Positions 23,105 to 34,563 of a DNA stretch of 64,000 nt are shown piece after piece (the first letter of the stretch is position 1; the number at the start of each line of letters is the position of its first letter). The DNA lies in the NCBI RefSeq assembly GCF_016801865.2, contig NC_068938.1:35240360-35304359 (forward strand), written 5' to 3'. This DNA is from Culex pipiens pallens (Eukaryota; Arthropoda; Insecta; Diptera; Culicidae). The position numbers were made by a program, and so were the translations under genes. The notes beneath the pieces are model-generated. The model did not search any database. It worked only from the letters and a program-made list of their open reading frames with translations, and was not told the origin of the DNA.

Positions 23105-24931
23105 GAGCAATTCTCTACGAAATCGGTCTTTTTTCTTCAATTTTAATTTTTGTATTTTTTAATCCGGCTGAAACTTTTTTGGTGCCTTCGGTATGCCCAA
23201 AGAAGCCATTTTGCATCATTAGTTTGTCCATATAATTTTCCATACAAATTCGGCAGCTGTCCATACAAAAATGATGTATGAAAATTCAAAAATCTGTATC
23301 TTTTGAAGGAATTTTTTGATCGATTTGGTGTCTTCGGCAAAGTTGTAGGTATGGATACGGACTACACTGGAAAAAATAATACACGGTAAAAAAAAATTTG
23401 GTGATTTTTTTATTTAACTTTTTATCACTAAAACTTGATTTACAAAAAAACACTATTTTTAATTTTTTTTATTTTTTGATATGTTTTAGAAGACATAAAA
23501 TGCCAACTTTTCAGAAATTTCCAGGTTGTGCAAAAAATCACTGACCGAGTTATGAATTTTTTAATCAATACTGATTTTTTCAAAAAATCGAAATTTTGGT
23601 CGTAAAAATTTTTCAATTTCATTTTTTGATGTAAAATCAAATTTGCAATCAAAAAGTACTTTACTAAAATTTTGATAAAGTGCACCGTTTTCAAGTTATA
23701 GCCATATTTAAGTGACTTTTTTGAAAATAGTCGCAGTTTTTCATTTTTTTAAATTAGTGCACATGTTTGCCCAGTTTTGAAAAAAATATTTTTGAAAAGC
23801 TGAGAAAATTCTCTATATTTTGCTTATTCGGACTATGTTGATACGACCTTTAGTTGCTGAGATATTGCAATGCAAAGGTTTAAAAACAGGATAATTGATG
23901 TTTTCTAAGTTTCACCCAAACAACCCACCATTTTCTATCGTCAATATCTCAGCAACTAATGTAATATTGAATGTTTGGCCTTTGTGAAATGTTAGTCTTG
24001 ATTTGAAAATTCCAAAAATATTTTTTTCGAAGAGATCGGAAAATTTCACAAATGTTTCATATATTAACATTGAAAATCGGACCATTAGTTGCTGAGATAT
24101 TGACGATAGAAAATGGTGGGTTGTTTGGGTGAAACTTAGAAAACATCAATTTTCCTGTTTTTAAACCTTTGCATTGCAATATCTCAGCAACTAAAGGTCG
24201 TATCAACAAAGTCCAAATAAGCAAAATATAGAGAATTTTCTCAGCTTTTCAAAAATATTTTTTTCAAAACTGGGCAAACATGTGCACTAATTTAAAAAAA
24301 TGAAAAACTGCGACTATTTTCAAAAAAGTCACTTAAATATGGCTATAACTTGAAAACGGTGCACTTTATCAAAATTTCAGTAAAGTACTTTTTGATTGCA
24401 AATTTGATTTTACATCGAAAAATGAAGTTGAAAAATTTTTACGACCAAAATTTCGATTTTTTGAAAAAATCAGTATTGATTAAAAAATTCATAACTCGGT
24501 CAGTGATTTTTTGCACAACCTGGAAATTTCTGAAAAGTTGGCATTTTATGCCTTCTAAAACATATCAAAAAATAAAAAAAATTAAAAATAGTGTTTTTTT
24601 GTAAATCAAGTTTTAGTGATAAAAAGTTAAATAAAAAAATCACCAAATTTTTTTTTACCGTGTATTATTTTTTTCCAGTGTAGTCCGTATCCATACCTAC
24701 AACTTTGCCGAAGACACCAAATCGATCAAAAAATTCCTTCAAAAGATACAGATTTTTGAATTTTCATACATCATTTTTGTATGGACAGCTGCCGAATTTG
24801 TATGGAAAATTATATGGACAAACTAATGATGCAAAATGGCTTCTTTGGGCATACCGAAGGCACCAAAAAAGTTTCAGTCGGATTAAAAAATACAAAAAAA
24901 ATCGAATGACCGAAATCCTAGAGAACTGCTC
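23105..24931. mobile_element. GAG/CTC foldback transposon, complete, AGCT duplication
   Basis: Left end GAGCAATTCTCTACG, right end AGAGAACTGCTC, flanked by AGCT at 23101-23104 and 24932-24935. It is 1827 bp with arms of nearly 0.9 kb that are close to identical (23143-23340 and 24705-24900 encode the same antiparallel frames). Nested inside the hAT-like element, so it is younger than it or arrived with it. Related at very high identity to 45878-47077. Confidence 0.85.
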
Positions 24932-25131
24932 AGCTGTCATTCGATCCAATTCTCAATATGCTGGAAGCTAGGCAGTTATTCCAAGTTATTTTTATAAATT
25001 TGAGCAATTCTGCGTGGTTTCTGGAAATCCCAAGTAATTCTGGGAAATCAAAGTAATTCATGACATATTGCCAGTAACCCTGGTAATTCCATTTAGACTG
25101 GTCAGTAATCCTTGATGCTGGAAACCTCTTG

Positions 25132-25320
25132 CCCAACATATGTATTTTTTGATTTTTGAGGTTTCTTGATATGTTTTAGGAGAGAAAAACTCACATCTTT
25201 TGAGCCATAGAGAAACATGGTCAAAAAATCTGACGCCGAGTTATAATTTTTTTTAGATGGTGATTTTTGGAAAAAATCGAAATTTTATGCAAAAACTAAT
25301 TTGACGTAATTTTTTAATGT
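25132..25320 (+). mobile_element. GAG/CTC foldback transposon, right part of the split copy
   Basis: Continues the family consensus from CCCAACATATGTATTTTTTG through the block 'gagccatagagaaacatggt', also found at 797 and 44190. It breaks off at 25320 where another foldback element (25321-26441) begins, so the 3' arm and terminus are missing. Confidence 0.75.
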
Positions 25321-26441
25321 GGGCAATTCTCTGCCAACTCACACAGCAGTTGCCCGACCCCTCTTCGATTTGCGTGAAATGTTGTCTTAAGTAGTAACTT
25401 TTGTCCCTGACCACAATTCTGAGGTCCGTTTTTTGATATCTCGTGACGGAGGGGCGGTACGACCCCTTCAATTGTTGAACATGCGAAAAAATGGTGTTTT
25501 TCAATAATTTGCAGCCTGACACGGTGATGAGAAAGAAATTTGGTGTCAAAGGGACTTTTATGTAAAATTAGACGTTTAATTTGATGGCGTACTCAGAATT
25601 CCGCAAAAAACGTATTTTTCATCGAATAAAACACTAAATAAGATTTAAAAACTCTACCATTTACCGTAACTCGGCTGTAAAAATGTTTGGAACTTTTTAG
25701 TGTTTAAAAAAAAAACATTTAAAACTTTTTCATTGTTTTTTTCGGTGAAAAAAAGTTTTTTCGGAATTTTGAGTACGCCATTAACGTGAAGACTTCCATC
25801 ATTGTCATGATTTTTCGTTCAAAGATATAATTTTTGCGTCGCTTTCAATATTTTGACAAAATTCCTTCAACAAGTTGTTTAGAATAGTGCCCTACACATG
25901 CTGATTCCTTTTGGTAACGATTATCCCATTCCTTGTAAAGTTATGGAAATCGTCATTAATCAATGATTGCCAACTAGGACGTCAATGACTGTGCCACAAA
26001 ATTATATAAATTTTGAAGCACATTTGATTAAGATCAAAAATTCTTTCAGTGGCTTCAAGAAGGCAACAACCGGCACATGCTGATTCCTTTTGGTGCTGAA
26101 ATTCGTTAAATTGAATTTAATACAGAATACTTTATAGTGATGATCAATTTTCTTCGAAAATGATCAACGGCTTCACCTTAAATCGAGCGTCTAATTTTAC
26201 ATAAAAGCCTCTTTGACACCAAATTTCTATCTCATCACCGTTTCAGGCTGCAAATTATTGAAAAACACCTCTTTTTTCGCATGTTCAAAAATGGAAGGTG
26301 TCAAACCGCCCTTCCGTCATGAGATATCAAAAACGGAACTCGGATTCGTGATCAGGAACAAAAGTTATCCCTTAGTACAAAGTTTCACGCTATTTGAAGA
26401 GGGGTTGAGCAAGTGCTGTGTGAGTTGGCGGAGAATTACCC
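25321..26441. mobile_element. GGG-type foldback element with CAACTCACAC subterminal block
   Basis: Left end GGGCAATTCTCTGCCAACTC, right end GAGTTGGCGGAGAATTACCC, inverse to each other. The flanks are ATGT and ATAT (one mismatch), compatible with a 4-bp duplication. 1121 bp. The arms carry 'tatctcgtgacggaggggcg' and its inverse. No protein is encoded. Confidence 0.75.
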
Positions 26442-27950
26442 ATATTTAACTTTGGATTAGATATATTTTTATTTTTTCTTGAGATTAGCTTTTTTTCTGG
26501 TACAATTAAAATGTTCAAATCTTGAAATCGCATTTAAAAAAAAACAACAATTTATCTTAATTAACTGATTATTCTGGGGTATGGGTCGTTCTGGGTACTG
26601 GTTCCTTCCAATGATTTTTAAAGGTTGTGTCACTGTTACCTAGCGTTACGATAGCGTATTGAGATCACGAAAAATGCACGATGTTTCCACAAGTTCAAAT
26701 TAAAAAAAAAAATAATGGTAACTTTACCCAAACTCCGTCCAGTCATTTCAGGTAACGAAAATTTCAACAGTGAAGTACTTTTTCACAAGCCGTTTGACGA
26801 AAATATTCCGAAAGAATGTTTCACCCCTCCCCCTTAGAGTGTTGTTTCCATACTTTGAACGTTCATAACGACAACATCGTTAGAGAAGAAATTTCCATCC
26901 CCCCCCCCCCCCCCCAAAGGAGCCCGCAAGAAAACTGCTTTTCCCAGGCGCTTCCAGGTAGGTATCCTCCTTATTGGTGAATTTTTCCCACCGAAACTTG
27001 GGCAAGGCCAACATCAAGGGGAAACCCTCCACTTGAAAAGTGCCACTTACGAGAGATTTTTACCTCGAAAATGTTGCGTAAACTTGGGAGGGCGAGTCTG
27101 CTCCGAGAAAACCAACGATGGTCGTGGGCGCGCGGCACAACAACTTTCAAAACTCAGCCTTTCCACGGTGGAAGCTTTTCATTGAAAAGTTTTCTCCTCA
27201 TTGGCAAATCTTTGCAGCGCAGACGGTTAAGGTGGTGGGTGCCATTTTTGGCTTTTTTAAGTTTGCTGAAAGAAATTACGCAGTTTTGTCCAAAATGGTC
27301 ACCACGTCGTCAACCTTGTGGTTTATCCAAGTTAGGGGAGGGGTTGACGTGACGTACTTTGGCGCTTGAAAAGTTTTCACTTTAGATGTTTAGCTGCACT
27401 CACTAAGCTTCGCTTAGAGGTTTTATTAATTTTAGCGCTCTTGTGCCATAATTTCTGCCGCAGAACCGACGCGTGTGGGCGCATGATTTTCAAATTGATT
27501 TTAAATTGATCCCAGGAAGGAAACTTTCTTTTGTCTCAGGTGTGGAATCGTTTGATGGAATGCTGGTTTGCTGTGTTTTCTTAGTTCAACACATTCAAAA
27601 ACAGATTGTTTATAATATATATTTTTCAAATATCGTTGAAATAAAACGTTAAACTTCTGGATGCCAGCAAATTCCCTGAGTTATTTTTAACAGAAAAATC
27701 TTCCTTCTCGTCAGCGTCGTCGTCATTGGCGGCACGTGCCCACGAGGCGTGATGGAGCATTTTTCGTCTGGGGTAATGCGGATTCATAAATATTTCCCTC
27801 GGATGTGCACGAGCAGACCTCGCTCGATTTGTTCGCCCCTTTCTGGGCCTCCAGCGTGGCGTTAAACATGGAACCTTTTCCATAGGAGAAGGAAGCAACT
27901 AACAGACTTGTGAAGGGCCCTATTTGAACAGTGATCCTTTTTCCCACTTA
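26442..27950. other. Low-repeat region, no gene recognised
   Basis: Between the GGG-type foldback and the nested SINEs. Frames at 27071-27369 on two overlapping phases are unremarkable. No splice-bounded exon identified. Confidence 0.55.
26895..26915 (+). repeat. Poly-C run (about 17 C)
   Basis: An uninterrupted C tract in low-repeat DNA. Its length may be variable or a sequencing artefact. Confidence 0.8.
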
Positions 27951-27968
27951 TATATATTCACTTAGTGG

Positions 27969-28041
27969 CAGTGCGTGGCCGAATGGTTACGCTGTCCGCT
28001 TTGTAAGCGGATGAATCTGGGTTCGATTCCCATCTGCTGCA
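27969..28041 (+). other. tRNA-Thr(TGT)-like module of the SINE
   Basis: Folds as a near-complete cloverleaf: acceptor GCAGTGC with TGCTGCA, anticodon stem TCCGC/GCGGA with loop TTTGTAA (anticodon TGT). It lies at the 5' end of a SINE bounded by target duplications, so it is most likely the SINE's polymerase III promoter. A working tRNA is not excluded. Confidence 0.55.
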
Positions 28042-28239
28042 ACCTTCCATCGGATGAGGAAGTAAAATGTCGGTCCCGGCCTTGGTTGTTAGGCCGTTAA
28101 GCCATTCCAGGTGTAGGAGTCGTCTCCATGCTATAACTACAAATAACATACCAAACCAAGCCTACTCCGGTGGAATCGCTGGCGGCGGTTGGACTCACAA
28201 TCCAAAGGTCGTCAGTTCAAACACTGGGTGGAAGGTTCC

Positions 28240-28501
28240 GTCCTGCCTGTGTGGATCAATCGGACCGCGCACTGGACTCACAATCCAGAGGTCGCTGGTT
28301 CGAATCCCGAGGCGGACGCAAAAATTCTAAGTGTAAATATAGGTATTCGGTGCCCTCTCCCCGTGCCATACTTTCCCACTTAGGAGACCCGGGAGGCGGA
28401 GTCTTGTCGCAAAAAGAACGATACACACCTGTGGAACCGTTGACGAAACAGCAAGGTTTAAGAGGGCCACATTATAAGGTGTTACGTCGATTCCGTTTTC
28501 C
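28240..28501 (+). mobile_element. Second SINE nested within the first
   Basis: Flanked by the 10-bp duplication GGAAGGTTCC (28230-28239 and 28502-28511). The related SINE at 58369-58576 has the empty site, with a single GGAAGGTTCC. The insert carries a tRNA-like head with GGTTCGAATCC box B and anticodon arm CTGGACTCACAATCCAG. 262 bp. Confidence 0.75.
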
Positions 28502-29269
28502 GGAAGGTTCCTTGGAGTAAAAGAGGTTTGGGTGCTCTCCCCATTCAAGCCTTCGGACTCCTAGGTTCGAGCAGAAACTTGCAATAGATACCACAAAAGA
28601 CCCGGGGGTCGTTAATGTGGATGGTTTGATATATTCACTTCTGATAACTCTCGTGATTCTATTAATATCTTAGACATTTATATTTTGATATTTTCAAAAT
28701 AAATTAAACTTTTACAAAAAAAAATCCTATTTCTAAAAAGCCTTGTTTTAGGTTGACATTCAAGTTGACATTCGCTAAACATTTATAGGATTGACACTTT
28801 CTTGTTAAACTGTTTCATTTCCGTACCCTGGTGAATTGAAAAAGTCTAACTAAAAACTTTTACACTATACATTGGAATCAGGCTTGAAATCTAGCTTCAG
28901 AGTAAAAAATCTATATGTTTTGTAATGAACCTAATATTCATAATTCTCTGACAACTCACAAAAAATCGGAAAAGGTTGCTTTTATATTAAGGCGTAATTT
29001 TGGTCCCTTTACAACTTTATTTAAAATTATTGCACTCTAAACTCTAACTCTAAGTCTTGCGTTCTATATGAAAAAGTGAATTTGCTGGGTTATTGCAAAT
29101 TCGAATAGTCAATTAAATTTCCCATAAAGTGACTTTCTAAAAAAAATCATAGTTGAGTAAAGAAAATTGACAGATGTTTAATTATTTTTAACAGAAAATA
29201 CGTTTTTTCTGGAATTTTTGGTACGTCATTAAATCTGCCACCAATTTAAATACAATTTATTAATTTTTA

Positions 29270-31062
29270 GGGCTTGTCATAAAAATGGATATGTAAATGT
29301 GTATAAAATACTAAATTCTGAGAAAATGAAAAGTATGGTCCAATTGGTGCCTTCGGAAAAGTAAGAAGTTATGTTTAGGACTTATCGAAAAATAGGTTCA
29401 TCAAAAAAAAAAATGCTATTTTATTTTAACTTTTGTCCCTAATAATAAAATTTCCAAAATAAGTATATTAAACTTTCGATATATTTGAGGAGACTAATAA
29501 GGACATTTTCTGAGATATGGTGCGTGATTGTGCAAATCTGTTTCTGGAGAAATGACTTTCAAGAAAAATCGTGTTTTTTTGAAGAAAGTATCGAAAGCAA
29601 CAAAAAAGTTACCGTTTTCAAGATAAAGCTACATACTAAAAGGTATAAATTATCGATTTTTTCTTAAGTTTTTTTTTTTTTTGCAATTTCAAATTATTTC
29701 TTGAATTGCCCAAAAACAACATTTTTGATAAGCTGACAACATTTCCTACAATTTGCCTGTGTGACTTTGAAAATTTGGCAATTAGTTCCTAAAATAAAGC
29801 TTCACAAAAAAAATATGAATCGATGAAAATGATTTTTTCTAAGTGTCACCAAATTAACCTAGGGGGAATTCTCGTATGTTTGGCAGGTTAGGCACTCGCT
29901 CCTAACTCCATCCAATTTACTTCTTATTGAGCTATTTATCACTCGATTTCAGTTGAAAACGCTTTTAATTAGCTTTAATTGAATGTCAAAGTTCTGACCT
30001 GCCAACATTAGAGGCACGCTGGAATTAGATGCTGTTCCCCTATAATTTGCAACTGGCTATTTTTCTGAAATGATTGGTTTGATTTTCATTGTTAAAGTTA
30101 ATACTCTTGTTAAATAAAAAAATATTTTTAAATCAATCTTTACTTTAGAAAAGGTCTACAAATAAGCTATTCTTTATCTCATAGTTTGGACCAAATTGTA
30201 ACAATTCAATTAAGTTGTAATTAATGGCAACAAAATCCCTTAAAATAGCTTAGCTCACTGGGATTTGCCAACCCGTAAAGTGCTAACAGTAATGATTGTT
30301 AAAAATAATAAAATACGTTGTTACCGAGTCTAACTCTTCAAAAAGAGTAGGTGAATGTTTCCAGCAATCAACTCTGTGAAGTGCGAAATTCAGTTTCAAA
30401 AAAAAAAAAAAACAATTTTGAAATGTTTTTTATCAAAGATCGCGAAAATTAATTTTTTTTTATGTTATAAATCAGACCAATAGTTTCCGATACATTGTCA
30501 TTGAAAATTACAGGATAGTTAAGTGACAATTAAAAAAAATCATCGGTTCTAATTCTTTGTAAGGCTGAATCTCAGAAATCAATTGCCCGATTTTCAAAGT
30601 TCGAAAAAGGAAATTGATGGAAATTTTGTCATATTTTGAAAATGGAAAAGTTTATTTAAAAAAAAAACTTTTTTCAATTCCGCTTTAAATTGTGATTTTT
30701 ATTATATTTTTGTCCTAGTTTTTGATATCTTCCAAGAAACATAATTTAAAAAAATCATTGCTCCTGAAACAGATTTTGCACAATCACGTACTATTCCCGT
30801 GTACCATTTTTCCGAAAAGTCTTAATCATAACATATAACCTTGCCAAAGTTACCCAATCGATTTGACAATCTCTTCTCAAGGTAACACAATTTCATTAAT
30901 TCACATAACTATTTTGTATGACCAGTTCCCAAAATTGTATGGAGACTTTTATGGAAAAACTAATGATGCAAAATGACTTCTTTCGATAAAAGAAATGCAT
31001 GGGAAAAGTTTCATCGAAATTAAATAATAAAAATTAAATATTTGCGAAACCGTAGAGAACTA
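29270..31062. mobile_element. Decayed GAG/CTC foldback copy
   Basis: Heavily diverged but in the same order as the family: 'ggtgccttcggaaaagtaag' near 29345, then at the right 'ttgtatggagacttttatgg' near 30930 and 'ccgtagagaactact' at about 31050. A TA-flanked MITE (29862-30040) lies inside. It is clearly older than the other copies. Confidence 0.55.
29862..30040 (+). mobile_element. TA-flanked MITE, plus-orientation copy
   Basis: Flanked by TA. Begins GGGGGAATTCTCGTATG and ends ATTAGATGCTGTTCCCC. The text 'acctgccaacattagaggca' is shared with positions 25-44 of the window. Confidence 0.75.
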
Positions 31063-31575
31063 CTATGCATTTTTTTAAATAAATATTTTCTAAATTGTAT
31101 TCGCTAGTTATGAAATGACTAATCACAAGTTAAAATTGTCAAAACTTCTTATTTACACACACAAAAAATAAAAAAAATGGTTTTTTTAATTGCAATTTAT
31201 TACCTTATTTTGTATGAACAATTTTCCACATAATTTTGAACAGTTATGTAACGATAAATGGCAGAGATTTTTTTTTAAATTTTTTGATCAATGCTAGAAA
31301 TGTTATATTTTAATGTAAACCCCAGTTTAATATTTAGCCAATGCTACACCCAAAGGAAAAATATATCTCAAAATCTGCAACATTTGATTTGCTGCAGAAA
31401 ATGTCATATTTTATAACATTTTTATCAGCAAGCCCGTAGATCATTTTTGCCCGCGTGTAAAAATTTCAGCGATCTGCAGTTCTCACCAACACATATAATG
31501 CTGGCCCATCCCCGAGCAACACTCCAAAGAGAAGCATATGTTGGTGCTCTTTCACTCACTTTCCATCAAGCGTCC

Positions 31576-31640
31576 ATGGCGCGGTGGTAGCGTGTCGGAT
31601 CAATAACCAAGAAGTTGGTGGTTCAACCCTCGCTCCATTA
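31576..31640 (+). mobile_element. tRNA-like SINE head
   Basis: GCGCGGTGGTAGCGTG (box A-like) and GGTTCAACCCTC (box B-like) at tRNA spacing. The arms pair poorly. It sits between an AT-rich decayed repeat and unique DNA; the SINE body beyond it is not clear. Confidence 0.45.
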
Positions 31641-31649
31641 AGATTTTTT

Positions 31650-33970
31650 TGTGAAATACAACCAAAAAGCCGTCGGTAATGTCGATAATTGTCGGTAACG
31701 GGCAAAAATGTCATACTCCTATATCGCAAAAAATGCATGAGGACAGATTTCATGCAGATTCTGATATACTTTCATGCCGCCATGCACCACAATCATGCGA
31801 CTGCCAGTTGGGTGTAAGTTTTCACCGTGAACTAACACCATCAGCGTCTTGTCTTGCTTAAAAGTCGGAAAAGTTCGTCCTTCGGGAAGGTGTCGGAAAA
31901 CGCCAACGCTACTGGATTTCTATATATGTAGCTCTGCCAGCTCTGGAATTTTCCCCTCCCCCGGCAAAAGATCAAAGTTGTGCCGATTCTGCCGATGGAA
32001 ATAAGAAAGAAATCCGGCAGCCGGCAACGATGTGAAGCCAAAATGTGAGCAGAAAGTGAAATACTTTGTAGTGTACTTTTCCTCCTGTGAAATTTATAAC
32101 AAATTGTTGTCCTCAATGCCTTCTCTCTGCTCAAAAGTATCATCTTGGAAGGAGAATATCACTTTGGTTTCTTCGACTCTCGAATTCCTCGGTTTGGTTC
32201 CGCTCAAACCCGTCATCGATGATTTCCCATTTTATTTTTTTGCTTTTTCCCAAAACGCTTGAACCTTGAACCGCGGTGAGGGGGAGGTGTTTGAGGTATC
32301 GATGCTCACGATATCCACTCTGGGCTCGTTTGCATCCTTTTGATGATGTGCTGCTGGCTTGTGACGACCCAGTCAGGGGGTTGGAAACACTGAGTGGGAG
32401 TTTGGGAAGGACGTTATGGTTCAAGGAGCACGTCTTGGATTTGTTCAAGAATTCTGCTTCCGTGGAAAATTTCACACACCAACGCAGCGCAACGCTTTCC
32501 AACCGTTCAAAGTTTCGGTTGGGGGAAAAAGAAGTTTTGAATATTTCAAACGCCCATTCAACATTCATACTGCTCCGGAACCTGGGGATCACCAACAACA
32601 ACAAAAAACTCCGTGTTTGTTGGAGTACCTTGGTGAAGTTACGTGGTGTTGTTGTATTAATGTGGTTGATTTGGTTCAAACTGACCTTTTGAGATTTAAC
32701 ATGTCGACATGCGAATGATGTTCAAACAAGTTTTTTTTAATATGCAATCTTCTTGTGCCTTTTGTTCATAATCATGTGCTGTAAGTATAAACTGCGCCGA
32801 AGCTTTTATAGAACCATTTTCAATGAATCGGCCTAATCATCTAAACTTGTCCCATAATTGACCTATTCAACGCCCACAAACACCTACAGCAGGACTAGCA
32901 CCCAAAACACGACGCCCCAGGATGGCCTGACCTCTGGAGGCCAATTGGTATTGATTTCCGTCCTACACATCTAAATAGTGGGTTAATTACCACGCACCAT
33001 AGTCCGAAGCCGGGACAGCTTGAACTCTCGCACACCAGGCCTCATTAGTATGGCAATTAGTTTAGTTCAACAAAACCGGCTTTCTGACGCGTTGGCAAGG
33101 GATTTGCTCTCTCTGCCCGAGTGCGATACGTTAAATCAATTGCAGAGGTCCTGGTTCCGTAGTCGTCGTCGTCGTCCGCGATTGCATCATCCGGACCCGT
33201 GGCTAATGAGCTGCAGCGGCGAGTTGGCGTGGCCCCTCCCCCGGTTGACGGCGGGAAAAGGTGTGGAAAGTCACCCCAGACAAGTGATCGATAAGTGTGG
33301 TTCGGGGTGTCGAGTGAACCCGACCCGACCAGACTAGACCAGGACCCCGCGGGGGCCATCGCGTAATTAGATGAGCTTAGTTGATTACAAATTGAGCGTT
33401 ATAATTGAACAATAGGAGCTGGTCCGCACGCACGTCCAGGTCCACGCACGCAAAACTCGCGCAATTGGCTTGATTTCTCGTCGGCATAACAAGATTATTG
33501 TTCAAAGATTAGGTGGGAATATCCCAGCGGTCTCGGAGCTAATCATGGCTTATGTTACTAGCAGACTATTAATGTGTGCGTGGAAGAGATTGAGCTTAAT
33601 ACGCATTGAAACATAAATGAACAAATAATTAGGAATTAGGTCCTTAGGTCATTACAAATTGATATCATGCTTTTGTATTTTTTTGATTCCAAATTATATT
33701 TTCCAAGGGTTTCCAGAAGCGTTTATTACTTGCCAGTCTGCCAATTAATTACTCAAATTTCTGGTCCAAAAAGATAAATTACATAAATTACTCAATTACT
33801 TTTCAATTTGATTAAAAAAATAATTAAATAAATTTAAGAATTTATTTCTACGGTTCTGAACTTATTTGCTATAAATAGCTGTTTCAAAAATAAAATAAAA
33901 ACACTAAATATCAAGCAAATAACAATCAGTATTTTTTTGTTCAAATTCGTAAATTATGATTAGTATTTAA
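31650..33970. other. Low-repeat region, no gene recognised
   Basis: Includes overlapping frames on both strands at 32140-32718 and 33020-33359 with no family match. 33360-33420 and 33570-33640 are rich in TAAT/ATTA homeodomain-type cores, which is common in AT-rich DNA. AT-rich from 33640. Confidence 0.5.
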
Positions 33971-34402
33971 TTAGGCCGATGCAAATATTAAAAAAAGTTT
34001 TTGTCCCTCGGCCTTGGCCGAGGTCAAGGGGGGGGGAGCAAAAAAATAAAAAAAATATAAAAATTTTAATAACAAGCCATAGTCTTCACATTTAAATGAA
34101 AAAAGTGTTTTAAAATGCATTTTACACTAGTTCAGTTGTTTTGCAATCATTAGTTTTCAAAAAATCTAAGACCTGACAAAAACAAAAATTGTATCGAAAA
34201 AAAACAATTTTGCATCGAAAATTTTCAAAAAAACTTAAGATTTTTTAATAAACCCAAACATGCTAAAAATGATTTTAAAGGCAGAAGAATGTATTTTAAT
34301 TTGAGTTTATTGTAAATTTTTTTTTGGCCCCCTGATTTTTCGGGCCAATTTTGAAGGGGGGGGGGGTGACAAAAACTTTAAAAAATATTTGTACCAGCCT
34401 TA
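33971..34402. mobile_element. MITE, TTAGGCCGATGCAAATATT termini
   Basis: The left TTAGGCCGATGCAAATATT is mirrored by the right AAATATTTGTACCAGCCTTA. G-runs (34028 and 34358) lie on both sides of an AT-rich core. Relatives: 47200-47466, 57565-57800 and a fragment near 2344. Confidence 0.65.
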
Positions 34403-34563
34403 TACCATTTTCAGGTAAAACATGAGTAGCTCCACATTGATATGGAGAAGAATTTTTTTATGGACAATTTATCTGTTCATTATCTGATTCGAAATTCTCT
34501 TATGTTTCACATTTCAATCAGCCGAACCCTTATCAATCAATTGCAAAAGAAGATTATTTTAGT

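Larger units (their letters stand above)
17366..25131. mobile_element. Large non-autonomous hAT-like element carrying a Listerin fragment
   Basis: The left end CAAGGGGTTTCCAGCATC and the reverse complement of the right end CAAGAGGTTTCCAGCATC differ at one base. The flanks are CCCAAAAT (17358-17365) and CCCAACAT (25132-25139), an 8-bp duplication with one difference. An 8-bp duplication plus CA-rich inverted termini is the hAT signature. The sequence on both sides rejoins into one foldback transposon, which independently proves the insertion. Both ends carry many GTAATTCC-type subterminal repeats (17400-17470, 24965-25100; also 20555-20600 and 20755-20905). Contents: the Listerin fragment, a direct duplication, and several nested elements. 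No transposase frame is visible, so any movement would have needed a transposase supplied elsewhere. Confidence 0.75.
27965..28628 (+). mobile_element. SINE with two tRNA-like modules, interrupted by a second SINE
   Basis: The 12-bp duplication ATATATTCACTT occurs at 27953-27964 and 28629-28640. Module one (27969-28041) has TGGCCGAATGG and GGTTCGATTCC boxes. Module two (about 28170-28225) has 'ggactcacaatccaaaggtc' and a degenerate box B, CAGTTCAAAC. The part after module two is split by 28240-28501 and continues to 28628. Two tRNA-related regions per unit recall the Culex Twin SINE; identity should be confirmed by alignment. Confidence 0.7.

Noticed and set aside
23143..24971. Repeated small frames (for example starting MPKTPNRSKN, also near 45856)
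   Set aside because: They lie in the arms of foldback transposons; repetition follows the DNA repeat, and the opposite arm gives the same frame inverted.
13478..31640. Functional tRNA genes at 13478, 13741, 28270 and 31576
   Set aside because: Arms pair imperfectly and at least the 28-kb modules are inside duplicated-flank SINEs.
32140..32718. 179-codon minus frame and 138-codon plus frame
   Set aside because: Overlapping antiparallel frames without family resemblance; insufficient to call an exon.
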